From NCBI GenBank assembly GCA_016710235.1, contig JADJLG010000001.1, forward strand, positions 1,229,501-1,293,500: 64,000 nt of DNA, given 5' to 3'. The stretch is from Saprospiraceae bacterium. GTDB taxonomy: Bacteria > Bacteroidota > Bacteroidia > Chitinophagales > Saprospiraceae. The first letter of the stretch is position 1. Every line of letters starts with the position of its first letter. Below, piece by piece: positions 35,355-45,200 of the stretch. Made by a program: the position numbers and the translations under genes. The notes beneath the pieces are model-generated. The model did not search any database. It had not been told where the DNA came from and saw nothing but the letters and a program-made list of their open reading frames with translations.

Positions 35355-37286
35355 ATGAAAAAGTGTTATTTATTAATTGCGATACTTGCTTTCTGTATCA
35401 GCGGTCTTATGGCACAAACGGGTCTGCCGTATCAAGCCATTTTGCGAAATTCTTCAGGAGCGCCACAAGCCAATACTCGCGTACTATTGAAGTTTGATAT
35501 TTTAGAATACGGATCAGGAACTTTATTGTATAGTGAAACCCAAAGTCCGCTGACGGACGTGTATGGATGGATGAGCACATTGATCGGCACAGGAACACCA
35601 TTAAGTGGCAGCTTTTCATCAGTCAACTGGGGTAGTGCAAAGAAATTGTTGGTCAGTTGCTCAGACGATAACGGAGCTACATTCAATACGTTTAGCAGTG
35701 TTTTAGTGGATAATAGTGTTTTTGTTGGGGCGAAAGGTGACCAGGGCGACAAAGGAGACAAGGGAGATAAAGGCGACCGTGGAGACACCGGATTGAAAGG
35801 CGATCGTGGCGACAAAGGTGATCAGGGCGACAAGGGCGACCAGGGTGAAAAGGGAGACGCAGGTACAGGGGTTCGAATCGTTGGATCTGTACCAAGCTCT
35901 TCCAATCTGCCATTGCCTTATAACGGACAAATCGGGGATATGTACATTTCACAAGACAATGGTCATGGACATTTTTGGAATGGGATGGCGTGGATAGATG
36001 TAGGTGAGATCAAAGGTCCGAAGGGAGATATAGGAAGCCAAGGAGCCAAAGGTGACCGTGGTGACAAGGGTGACAAAGGCGATATAGGCTTGAAGGGAGA
36101 TAAAGGCGACCAAGGAATACAGGGGCTCCAAGGCTTGAAAGGCGACAAAGGTGACCAAGGGATTCAAGGGATTCAAGGACCAAAAGGAGATAAAGGAGAT
36201 AAAGGGGATACTGGACCGGCTGGTAGCTACAGTCCTGGTCCTGGAATATCAATAGCTTCAAATATAATAACGAACACAGGTGATACAGATGCTAGTAATG
36301 ATATCATCAATACTAGTGTGGCAGGTGGAGCAATCACGGGTACATTTTATGATTTAAAGCTTAAACCGGAAACAATTGGAAGTTCAGAAATCATAGATTT
36401 CTCCATTAACAATTCCGACTTACACTCCATGGGTGCCAGTATAAATCAAGTACTTAAATTTGATGGATCAAAATGGCAACCAGGAGCAGATGTAGGATTA
36501 ACTCTTCCGTATAATGTAAATTACGGAGCTGCGAACCCTGTGGCTTTTTCTATCAATAGTATCAATAACACGACTCCATTAGAGGTGCATCAGGGAGGAT
36601 TGGTTTCTACTGTTCCGGCTTTACGTGCCACAAGTCAAGGAGATAAAGGAATTGAGGTGCAATCATTTTCAATCGATGCAAAAAATACTACAGCAAGATT
36701 TTATAATGAGAATTCTAATAATGCAGGATCAATATTAAAATTAGAAAATGAAGGCTCAGGATTGGCATTAATAGCCCATTCACATTCAGGTTCATCAACA
36801 ATAATAGATGGAAATACTGTCAAGACAAATCAAGTTCTTGATGTTTTCAACTTGGGAACAGGTAGGACAATGACAGTGAATCAAGCAAATCCCAATTCTG
36901 ACCAAAATACAGTAACTGTCAGTTCTGCTACTACAGCTGCCGTCATGAGTTTAGAATCCACAAGAAATGGTAATCAAAGTCCAAACAATGCCTTACTTGA
37001 ATTAAAAAATGGGTACATTAAAGTGCCACAAAATAATGAATTCAGGACAGCTTTCATTCATACAAGCAGTTTTAATAATATTACAGGAAATGCTACTGTT
37101 CTATATTATCCAAATGCGAAATCCACAGACCTAGTATTTGTCCAGAAAAGTTTGCCATATACTGGTTCTTCAGTAATCACCTGGTACGATTTCGCGACAG
37201 GGTCTTGGAAAATTTCGAATGAAATTAACAATGTCAATATGCCAGTTGGAGTGACATTTTTTGTTTTTGTGATTAAAACAGAATAA
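35355..37286 (+). CDS. Secreted collagen-like protein
   Basis: A 643-residue exported protein. Signal peptide (about 1-20, SGLMAQ), an N-terminal beta domain (about 22-124), a first Gly-X-Y block of 15 triplets (125-170, mostly GDK/GDQ/GDR), a short globular insert (171-219, with GQIGDMYIS and HFWNGMAWI), a second block of about 23 triplets (221-290) and a long C-terminal part (about 291-643) with beta-rich, Asn/Ser/Thr repeats. Gly-X-Y runs can form a trimeric collagen-like stalk at the surface. No T9SS sorting domain is obvious at the C-terminus. It is between the small T9SS cargo and the SGNH-like gene (25-bp gap). Confidence 0.85.
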   Translation: MKKCYLLIAILAFCISGLMAQTGLPYQAILRNSSGAPQANTRVLLKFDILEYGSGTLLYSETQSPLTDVYGWMSTLIGTGTPLSGSFSSVNWGSAKKLLVSCSDDNGATFNTFSSVLVDNSVFVGAKGDQGDKGDKGDKGDRGDTGLKGDRGDKGDQGDKGDQGEKGDAGTGVRIVGSVPSSSNLPLPYNGQIGDMYISQDNGHGHFWNGMAWIDVGEIKGPKGDIGSQGAKGDRGDKGDKGDIGLKGDKGDQGIQGLQGLKGDKGDQGIQGIQGPKGDKGDKGDTGPAGSYSPGPGISIASNIITNTGDTDASNDIINTSVAGGAITGTFYDLKLKPETIGSSEIIDFSINNSDLHSMGASINQVLKFDGSKWQPGADVGLTLPYNVNYGAANPVAFSINSINNTTPLEVHQGGLVSTVPALRATSQGDKGIEVQSFSIDAKNTTARFYNENSNNAGSILKLENEGSGLALIAHSHSGSSTIIDGNTVKTNQVLDVFNLGTGRTMTVNQANPNSDQNTVTVSSATTAAVMSLESTRNGNQSPNNALLELKNGYIKVPQNNEFRTAFIHTSSFNNITGNATVLYYPNAKSTDLVFVQKSLPYTGSSVITWYDFATGSWKISNEINNVNMPVGVTFFVFVIKTE

Positions 37287-37311
37287 CTATTTCTACAGCT
37301 GGAATATAAAT

Positions 37312-38385
37312 ATGAAAAAAAATATTTTACTATTTTCATTGATTTGTTCATTTCAAATTAATGCACAATCCAATCGAACTTTTTTCTTGGGTCATAGTCT
37401 CATTAATTTGAATATTCCTCAGATGGTAAGCGAGATGGCTAAGGAAAGTAATATACCATTTTACATGCAGCGAAATATTGGCATTGGTGCCAACTTAGGT
37501 TGGCACTGGACCAATCCATATACGGGACAAGGCGATGTTTGGGATACCACATTGCGACGACAGACTTTCGACCATTTCATTATCACCGAAGCTGTACCAC
37601 TTAAGGGACATCTCCAATGGAGTATGACTTATGAATTTTTGGATAGTTTTTATCTACTTGCTAAAAAGCGCAATCCCAATATCCAAATGCTATTCTACGA
37701 GACTTGGCATTGTATCAATAGTGGTACACCTACAGGATGTATGTATGATAATGACAGTCATATCCCTTGGCGCACCAGACTTGATAGTGATCTTGTATTA
37801 TGGGAAGGAATATTGGATCAGCATAATAGGAAATATCCAAATCATCTTGCATACATGGTGCCAGGGGGTCAAGGTCTAGCTAGACTTCATGATGAAATAG
37901 CTGCTGGCAGACTTCCTGGAATTAAATCACACCGAGAGTTATTTTCGGATGATATACATTTAACCAATATAGGAAATTATTTTATTGCTTGTGTCATGTA
38001 CGGAGTAATCTTCAAAAAATCTCCAGTTGGCCTTCCTGCGCAGCTTAAGGATATGTATAATGTAAATTACTCTCCTGCTCCAACGAATTCTCAAGCTGCT
38101 GTGTTGCAAAAAGTAGCATGGGAAACAGTATGTAATTATAACAGGACTAATGTCAAGTGCAATACAACAAACACAGATATTATCCTTAATCCAGCAAACT
38201 ACAAATGGGACGGTTTTACTCTCAATTTGGAAACAAAAGCTATCAATATTCAAGTGATTGATGAAATGGGAAGTATTTTAATTCATGCAAATCACTCGGA
38301 CAAGCTCGATTTAAGTGGACTTTTACCGGCAATATATTATATCAAAGTGGACAATAGGTTGATTAAATTAATAAAATCAAATTAG
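37312..38385 (+). CDS. Secreted SGNH-hydrolase-like protein with T9SS tail
   Basis: A 357-residue exported protein. Signal peptide (about 1-18, FQINAQ), then a domain beginning TFFLGHSLINLNIPQMV, where S27-equivalent in GHSL fits the SGNH/GDSL nucleophile, and containing DDIHLTNIGNYF (about 204-215), which fits the Asp-x-x-His pair. The block II Gly and block III Asn are less clear, so the activity (esterase-like) is an inference. A C-terminal sorting domain (about 285-357) has NIQVIDEMGSILIHAN and LLPAIYYIKVD. It is the third gene of the operon behind operator B and precedes a glycosidase-like gene. Confidence 0.7.
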   Translation: MKKNILLFSLICSFQINAQSNRTFFLGHSLINLNIPQMVSEMAKESNIPFYMQRNIGIGANLGWHWTNPYTGQGDVWDTTLRRQTFDHFIITEAVPLKGHLQWSMTYEFLDSFYLLAKKRNPNIQMLFYETWHCINSGTPTGCMYDNDSHIPWRTRLDSDLVLWEGILDQHNRKYPNHLAYMVPGGQGLARLHDEIAAGRLPGIKSHRELFSDDIHLTNIGNYFIACVMYGVIFKKSPVGLPAQLKDMYNVNYSPAPTNSQAAVLQKVAWETVCNYNRTNVKCNTTNTDIILNPANYKWDGFTLNLETKAINIQVIDEMGSILIHANHSDKLDLSGLLPAIYYIKVDNRLIKLIKSN

Positions 38386-38813
38386 GTGTTTTTTTCATAA
38401 TAAGGTGGGTGCAACACTGTACAGGTTCATCCAGTTAGTTTGTTTTTGCGTTAGAATTACAAAATAATGACATGGGAATTTCCCATGTTGTTCTAGAAAA
38501 CATGGATTTAAATCTTGGAAAAACATGTTGTTTAATAAAAAGAAATTTATTGAGATTATTTATGAGCTAAGCGAATAAATCCTTGGTATTTGATGTCTCT
38601 ATAAAAAAACCAATTTTGTTTAAGGAATATGACGCACACAAATGAGGTGGTAATTGCTACTATATCTTATGCAAATTCAGTTAATTTTCTGGTGTATCCA
38701 GAGATGGAAATAATTTGACACAGCATTTCACAGGAGGTATTTTGTTTGATCCACTATCGGTATATGGGTATTTAAATCTATTGGTATATATTTGAACTAC
38801 AAAATTAAATGTG
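38386..38813. other. Intergenic region with inverted repeat and a promoter-like box
   Basis: About 430 bp upstream of the glycosidase-like gene. It holds an inverted repeat at 38470-38488 and TATATTTGA at 38787-38795, which matches TAnnTTTG and may be the promoter of the downstream gene. No copy of the TCACAT-N4-ATGTGA operator is present. Confidence 0.4.
38470..38488. repeat. Inverted repeat after the SGNH-like gene
   Basis: ACATGGGAA and TTCCCATGT are perfect 9-bp arms around a single T. It lies 85 bp past the stop. A T-rich tail is lacking, so it may be an operator rather than a terminator. Confidence 0.4.
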
Positions 38814-40646
38814 ATGTATAAATTTCCCTTTTTTATAATATTAATATTCTTAGGTAACATAGTTGAGGCACAGAGCTCACTTCCGGATTCATGTAAAATT
38901 GCTTTTGGAACCAATCTTTCAGGACTCTTTGATTGGGGCACTGAACAGCCCTTCGTCAATATGATGAAATCTTGCCGTAACTGGTATTCAAAGGATGATA
39001 ATGGTGAATTTGAGACTGGACAAATTCATCAAATGAGTTTTAGGCTAGATGGCTATCCAACTCATATCCCGCAAATTGTTTCTGGCAATAGCCTACCGCA
39101 ATATGTTGCCACAATTTGGGCTAGAATTGAAGGATGGAAAATTGGTGAATACAAAGTATTTTTTGAGGGACAAGGCGAACTGGATATCAATGTAGGAGTT
39201 GAGAACTTTAGAAGATTGGAAGCTCATACATATGCATTTACTTTACCTACAAATGTCGATCGCGAAATTCAGCTGATTATAAAAAAATCACTCGTCAATG
39301 ATCCAATTAGAGATATTCGTATTATTCATTCAGAATATGAGACCACTTATCAAACTCACCCATTCAATCCTTTATGGCTGTCTTATCTGAAACCATTTAA
39401 GTCTATCCGTTTTATGGATTGGGGACACACTAATTATTGGGGACAAAAGGATGATTGGACTTGGAGTCAAAATAAAGTGGATTGGTCAAGTAGAGCTAAA
39501 TTGGAAGATTACACTTGGACTAGCTATAAAGGCATACCTTATGAAATGATGATAATGCTTATGGAAGAACTTCATGTAGATGGTTGGGTATGTATACCAC
39601 ATGCAGCAAGTGATGATTATATCCGAAATATGGCATTATTTTTTAAGTTTAAAGTCTCGCCGGAAAGACATCTCTATATTGAGTATAGTAATGAAATATG
39701 GAATTGGATTTTTGGTCAGACTGTATGGCTGGATGAAAATCTTTGTAAACCATCTGGTACTTGGCCAGAGTGCTATGTTCCTGCCATTCAAAATGCTCTG
39801 GACATTTGGTCTTCGGTTTATAATGGCGAACTCAGAAAAATTACTCGTGTAGTTGGAGCTTTTACTGGATGGTATGATGTAAGTGAACGGGTTGCCAACA
39901 CAATGAGACAGAATTCATATGATGCAATCGCACCTACATTTTATTTTGGCTTATCTGAAGAATCAGATATGAGATTGGACGCGCTTGCTGACAGAGCTAC
40001 TACACTTGACATAGCAAGAGAAGTTAGATCGAATATGAATTTTGAATTTGATGCCATCACCCAAATTAAAAATTTAGCCAAACGTCTTGGAAAACAACTC
40101 GTGTTTTATGAAGGAGGAAATCATATCACTGCACATCCATTTGGTGTAGAGCCATCATACGGTCAGGCTATAATAGATCTACACCGTGATACTGCTATAT
40201 ACAATCTTTACAATGAATGGTTTTCTCGAATTAAAACATTGCAAGAAGGAAATGAACCTCTGTTGTGTGAAAATTTCTCTTTTATCGCAGATAGGAGTCC
40301 GCGCTATGGGTGCTGGGGCTTGTTTGAGTCACTCTATCAAGATACAGTTGCTATAAAACCATATAAATATCAAGCAGTGGTAAGACATCAATCAAAATCA
40401 TGCATCTCTACTTCTACGAAAAATAGTTCCAATGTGGAATGGAATTGTAATTATATTGCCAATGAAAAAACATTAGTTGTTCAATCTGAAAAGGCATCCA
40501 CCTTGTATATTATCAATCTATTTGGTGGGAATATTTTATCATCCAAACTCACCAGTGGTAAGAATATAATTACTTTACCTTCATTGCCCCCTTCCATCTA
40601 CTATTGTTATTCAAGTGGAAAACGGTGTAAATTTATCTTAGATTAA
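38814..40646 (+). CDS. Secreted glycoside-hydrolase-like protein with T9SS tail
   Basis: A 610-residue exported protein: signal peptide (about 1-19, GNIVEAQ), a beta domain (about 20-180) and a TIM-barrel-like domain (about 185-480). The pair Asn293-Glu294 in YIEYSNEIWNW matches the acid/base 'NE' motif of clan GH-A, and Glu433 in LVFYEGGNH is a plausible nucleophile on a later strand. A C-terminal segment (about 525-610) has the sorting-domain pattern (STLYIINLFGGNILSSK). No exact GH family can be given. The start is ATG 38814; GTG 38811 lies one codon earlier. Together with the SGNH-like gene it suggests surface polysaccharide processing. Confidence 0.75.
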   Translation: MYKFPFFIILIFLGNIVEAQSSLPDSCKIAFGTNLSGLFDWGTEQPFVNMMKSCRNWYSKDDNGEFETGQIHQMSFRLDGYPTHIPQIVSGNSLPQYVATIWARIEGWKIGEYKVFFEGQGELDINVGVENFRRLEAHTYAFTLPTNVDREIQLIIKKSLVNDPIRDIRIIHSEYETTYQTHPFNPLWLSYLKPFKSIRFMDWGHTNYWGQKDDWTWSQNKVDWSSRAKLEDYTWTSYKGIPYEMMIMLMEELHVDGWVCIPHAASDDYIRNMALFFKFKVSPERHLYIEYSNEIWNWIFGQTVWLDENLCKPSGTWPECYVPAIQNALDIWSSVYNGELRKITRVVGAFTGWYDVSERVANTMRQNSYDAIAPTFYFGLSEESDMRLDALADRATTLDIAREVRSNMNFEFDAITQIKNLAKRLGKQLVFYEGGNHITAHPFGVEPSYGQAIIDLHRDTAIYNLYNEWFSRIKTLQEGNEPLLCENFSFIADRSPRYGCWGLFESLYQDTVAIKPYKYQAVVRHQSKSCISTSTKNSSNVEWNCNYIANEKTLVVQSEKASTLYIINLFGGNILSSKLTSGKNIITLPSLPPSIYYCYSSGKRCKFILD

Positions 40647-40985
40647 AATTTATTCTCACAAGTTTTCTTATGAGATTTTATTGAATTGTTTCTCCATCTA
40701 ATGGATACCGATATATTAGTAGGTTTTATTTCATAAGCTCTTTGTATCACTACGAGTAAATTACACTTGACCTAAAATCTGCTCTTCCTCTTTCTTGGAC
40801 TATTCGTATCTGAAAATGTGATGACATTGACAAATTGTAAATCAATATCAGGGGTAAAAACAATGAAAACCGACGAGATTCCATGTACAACGAGAATGAG
40901 AGCTCTACTATAGAACTCTCTATAATACATGAAGATCAATAGAAATAAGACATATAAATTAAAGCATTTCGATCAATCTATAATT

Positions 40986-41001
40986 TCACATTATAATGTG
41001 A
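40986..41001 (+). promoter_or_regulatory. Palindromic operator, copy C, before the RHS module
   Basis: TCACATTATAATGTGA is a perfect 16-bp palindrome with the same half-sites and 4-bp spacing as copies A and B. Its centre is 41.5 bp upstream of the TAATTTTGT promoter box, exactly the offset at copy B on the plus strand. It ends 107 bp upstream of the first ATG of the module. Confidence 0.75.
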
Positions 41002-41034
41002 CATTGCGAATTTTTAAAGCACAAACTCTCTTTA

Positions 41035-41043
41035 TAATTTTGT
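41035..41043 (+). promoter_or_regulatory. -7 promoter box of the RHS module
   Basis: TAATTTTGT is a full match to TAnnTTTGY. The start of the first gene is about 65 bp downstream. Confidence 0.6.
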
Positions 41044-41108
41044 ATTCATATTGAATTATTCAATAGATCAGTAAACCATTACTGGTTCATATTTTAATGT
41101 ATAGTGGA

Positions 41109-42254
41109 ATGAGATTTTTAACTTTAGCAATCATTTGTGCATTAAAACTCAATCTTGACGCTCAGATTTCGATGCAAGTTCAGCGGCCTCAGGAATTTAG
41201 TGCCCGCACTGCTCAAATATGGAATTGCGTCATTATCAATGCGGGAAATACTACTAGGAGGGTATATCTACATGCGATCCTGACTGAGGGCAAAAAAGGG
41301 AGACTTGCTGAGGCGAATTCAGCAGTTTTTACTTCTCCAATTGGATCTCTCCAAATCAATCACACAAACTATAACATTTTAATTCCAGAGAATGTAATTT
41401 ACAAAGACAAGACATATGAAGAACATATCGTCCGGACGAATACTTTACCAAATGGAATGTATACGGTTTGTCTAACGCTATTTGATGCGCAGACCAAGGC
41501 AAAACTAGCTGAAAATTGTATGAATTTTACGATCAACCAACTCACACCTATGAATCTAGTTTTTCCTGCGGATAGATCCGAAATCTGCGAACCTAATCCT
41601 CTGTTTATTTGGACGCCTTACAGGGGAAGTTTGAACAATTACGGATTTTCATATCAAATAAAAATTGTGGAAGTACTCAAATCTCAAAAACCCAATTCTG
41701 CAGTGAAGACCAACCCATGTTATTTTTGTACAGGGGGAATTCAAGAAACTCAATATCAATATCCGTTTGCAGGTTTGCCATTTCAGGACAATCAGCGCTA
41801 TGCATGGTATATCTCAGTAGTAGAAAATAAAAAGGAAATCAGCATTTCTCCAGTATGGGAATTTACTTGGAAAGATTGTATCAGTGAGCCACTCAATCAG
41901 CAAACTGAGGAGGAGGAGGAAGAAGAAGAATTGGTCAGTAATAAAAAGATTCAAGGGAAAAACTATTACTTCCTTTCAAATTTTGGGCAATCTCAAGATG
42001 AAGTTACATTAAATAATAATGATCTCAATTTCTATTTTGAAAATATTTCCGGGATAAGAAAAGTTCTCTATTCGATTCAAGATGGAGTTTCAGTATTACT
42101 TCAAAAGGAGATGGATGTTACAGACTCCTACAATTATTTCACAACTACTATTGAAACTTTGAAATTATCGCCAAACAAGAAATATATGTTGAAGATACTG
42201 TGTGACAATGCAGACCAATATACTCTTAAATTTTCGATAAATAAAAACAAATGA
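41109..42254 (+). CDS. Secreted protein heading the RHS module (shares N-domain with the barrel protein)
   Basis: A 381-residue exported protein. Signal peptide (about 1-19, LNLDAQ), then an N-terminal domain (about 20-140) with AQIWNCVIINAGNTTRRVYL, GSLQINHTNYNI and LPNGMYTVCLTLFDA, which recurs in the 814-residue barrel protein at the end of the module. A fibronectin-like domain follows (about 145-255, with PLFIWTPYRG and two Cys in NPCYFCTGG), then a run of eight Glu residues (267-274) and a C-terminal domain. This layout resembles proteins annotated as TANFOR-domain in this phylum, but I cannot confirm that. The start MRFLTL at 41109 gives the signal peptide. It precedes the first RHS gene by 23 bp. 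Confidence 0.75.
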   Translation: MRFLTLAIICALKLNLDAQISMQVQRPQEFSARTAQIWNCVIINAGNTTRRVYLHAILTEGKKGRLAEANSAVFTSPIGSLQINHTNYNILIPENVIYKDKTYEEHIVRTNTLPNGMYTVCLTLFDAQTKAKLAENCMNFTINQLTPMNLVFPADRSEICEPNPLFIWTPYRGSLNNYGFSYQIKIVEVLKSQKPNSAVKTNPCYFCTGGIQETQYQYPFAGLPFQDNQRYAWYISVVENKKEISISPVWEFTWKDCISEPLNQQTEEEEEEEELVSNKKIQGKNYYFLSNFGQSQDEVTLNNNDLNFYFENISGIRKVLYSIQDGVSVLLQKEMDVTDSYNYFTTTIETLKLSPNKKYMLKILCDNADQYTLKFSINKNK

Positions 42255-42277
42255 AATCATTTTAAAAGGAAATAATA

Positions 42278-45200
42278 ATGATTAATCGATATAAGAAAAT
42301 GTGGGCTTTTTCGCTCTTGATGATTATACATCTTCAATTTGTTGATTCAATAATTTATGCAATGCGAGGATGGAATGTCGAATCCTATTCTTTTCAAAAA
42401 CGGACGACATCAAATGTGTTGGATTGTGTTGACATTTTTGCGGAAGAGGACTGCAAATCAGACAATGTACAGGTTCAAAAAAAAGTAAACAGAGTAGGCA
42501 AGCTATCTAAAAAGCGGAAAATAACAGCGAGGCGAAACTATGATCATGGAGGGCCAGGTGCACCGGAGGCATCATCATTTACATCTGTAGGTTCTTCAAA
42601 TCTGGTTAATCTGGCTACAGGTGATTTTAGTTACAATATTCCATTGTTGGAAGTTGGAGGATATCCTGTGAATATCAATTACAATTCGCAAGTTGGAGTC
42701 AATGATGAATCTTCCTGGGTAGGTCTTGGTTGGTCTCTCAATGCAGGTTCTGTAAATCGTTCAGTAAGAGGGCTTCCTGATGATTTTAGAGAAGTTGATA
42801 TTCTCAAAGAAGCCAATATCAAAGAAAAAGTAACTGTTGGGGCTGCGGTAGGTATTGGTGTACAAATAGCCGGTATCCAACTTGGCGGTAGCAGTAGTGC
42901 AGGTGTTGGATTGAATCTTGGCCTGGAAATAGAACATGATAATTATGAGGGTTTTTCTACCACACTGGGTATGGGAGGAAATGTAAGAGCTGGTGGATCT
43001 AATTTTGGTGGAGGAGTTGGCCTGGATATTAGTGTAAGTTCAACCAAAGGAGCAAGTTTTTCTCCTTCACTAAGTATGTCAGGAAATTTTACAAAATCTA
43101 ATGTAGCAACTTCATTGGGAGGATATTTAGGAGCTACCATAGACAGTAGAGAAGGATTTAAATCTCTTCAGTATGGAATCAGTAGCAGTGTTTCTACATC
43201 AAGAGAAGTGGGCGAGGGCAGGAATAGAGAAGAATTAGAACATAAAATGGGTGGGCTTAGCTCAAATTTTACACATTCATTTGCTTCTCCTTCATTTTCC
43301 CCACCATTTGAAATCCCAACACATTCTATAACATCGCGAGTAAAAGCTACTTTAGGTGGTGAAGTTAAGCCTGTACATATTCATGGTGAATTGGAGTTCA
43401 ATACGTACAATCAATTTGTCACCAGAGAATTTAGAAAAAAATCATTTGGATATTTATACAGCCAATATGGAGCTGAAGATGCATTACATGATTTTAATAG
43501 AGCCAATGAAGGCGTGTATTACAGAGAGACTCCCACATTGCCTATCACAGCATATACCTATGATTTATATAATGTAAGTGCGCATGGATTGCAAACTTCA
43601 TTTAGACCAAAAAGAAATGACATAGGAACAGTCCATACTTCTTTTCAACGCAATTCGAGTGATATGGGAGAAGGAGGATTAGAAGTTGGAGTAGGAGATA
43701 TAGTTCACATTGGAGCAAATGTAATTGTCCAAGTAGGTTCCGATGTAAGCACTAAATGGTCTAATGGGAATCAACTTACCGAAGCCTTTGGATTCAAGGA
43801 TACAATGCCGTCGTCGGATTTTGAGCCTGTATATTTTCAAAATACAGGAGAACTCATTCCAATGCAAGGTGAAGAAATATTTGATAAACTGGGCGCTTAT
43901 GAGCCGGTAAGAGCAAATCTGCACAGAGGGGATGATCTAGGAACAGCAGTCACCACACAAAATTTGTCCAATGGACAAAGGATTGCATCAAGCGCCGAGG
44001 TGGTTTACCCAAATAGAAAATTGAGAAATAAATTGATGAATTATCGAACAATAGGAGACATGAGACATGCCGGAGAATTGACAACAAGATTTTATTCTGA
44101 TCTCCCAAGAAGAGATTTTGCTGAGGATCCTGCAATTCCTAGTTATGGAAGTAAATCAGATCATTTGATTCAAGAAGTTGAAGTAGTTAATGAAGATGGA
44201 ATAAGGTATAAGTTTGGACTTCCAGCATATAATAATTTTATAGAAGAACTTAGTTTTAATGTGGGACATGAAGCTCATGAAGATGAGCAAGGAAGTGTTA
44301 CTTATCAAGATTCTGATGCCAGTATTCGGAATACAAAAGGCGAGAATAATTATTATTTGAAAACCTCTACTCCTGCACATGCCTATGCCTGGTATGTCAC
44401 AGAGATATTGTCATCAGATTATTCTGATCTTACATTGAACGGGCCAACTCCGGATGATTTGGGAACTTATACTTCTTTTATGTATAAAAGAGTACACAGC
44501 AATTATTTGTGGAGAAACCCGCAAGATACAGCGAAAGCAAATTTTCAAGATGGGGAAAAACACACAGAGCATGATAATAGTGGTTCCATATTGTTTGGAG
44601 GTAAAGAAATTTATTATGTCGATAAAATCCAAACTCGCAATTATACAGCGGAATTCTATTCAAGTCCTCGTAGAGATGGACTTGGGGTCAAAGGGTTACA
44701 TGGCGGGACAAATCCAAATGCAGAACTCTATAAACTGGACAGTATTAAGCTGTTTGCTGCCTACACTAATAATACCTCCGGCTTGATTCCAATCAAGACA
44801 GTATTTTTTGAATATGACTATTCTCTTTGCAATAATAATCCGAGTACAGTAAGACATGGAACAAATCCAAGCCAAAATGGAAAGTTGACTTTAAAGAAAA
44901 TTTCATTTTCTTATGGCAAATCAAAAAAAGCTATGCAAAGCCCTTATGAATTTTCATATGGTATAAACCCTGATTATCATGCAAAAAAAGTAGATCGTTG
45001 GGGAAATTATAAAAGAGGAATTCAGGAAGATTTTCCATATACCAACCAGAATAAAATAGAGCAAAATATTGATGCTGCTGCCTGGTTGCTTGATTCTATT
45101 AAAACTCCTCAAAAAGCGACATTGCAAATTACATATGAATCCGATGACTACGCTTTTGTTCAGGATAAAAAAGCAACTACCATGTACAAAATCAAAGGAG

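Larger units (their letters stand above)
40647..41108. other. Regulatory intergenic region before the RHS module
   Basis: About 460 bp upstream of the giant-protein module. The first 300 bp show nothing recognisable. The last part carries operator C and a TAnnTTTGY promoter box, with about a 60-nt leader before the ATG. Confidence 0.5.

Noticed and set aside
35871..35880. GTTCGAATCG, a tRNA T-arm-like string
   Set aside because: It is inside the collagen-like coding sequence and no acceptor or anticodon stem surrounds it.
35700..36230. Short tandem DNA repeats that could suggest a CRISPR or minisatellite
   Set aside because: The period is 9 bp and follows Gly-X-Y codons in a coding frame; there are no spacers of constant length or cas genes.
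35432..36261. Several long open frames on the minus strand, rich in Pro/Ser/Leu
   Set aside because: They are the antisense of the Gly-X-Y blocks of the collagen-like gene; the periodic codons keep the reverse frames open.
38808..38813. ATGTGA half-site at the start of the glycosidase-like gene
   Set aside because: No TCACAT partner at the 4-bp spacing, and it overlaps the start codon.
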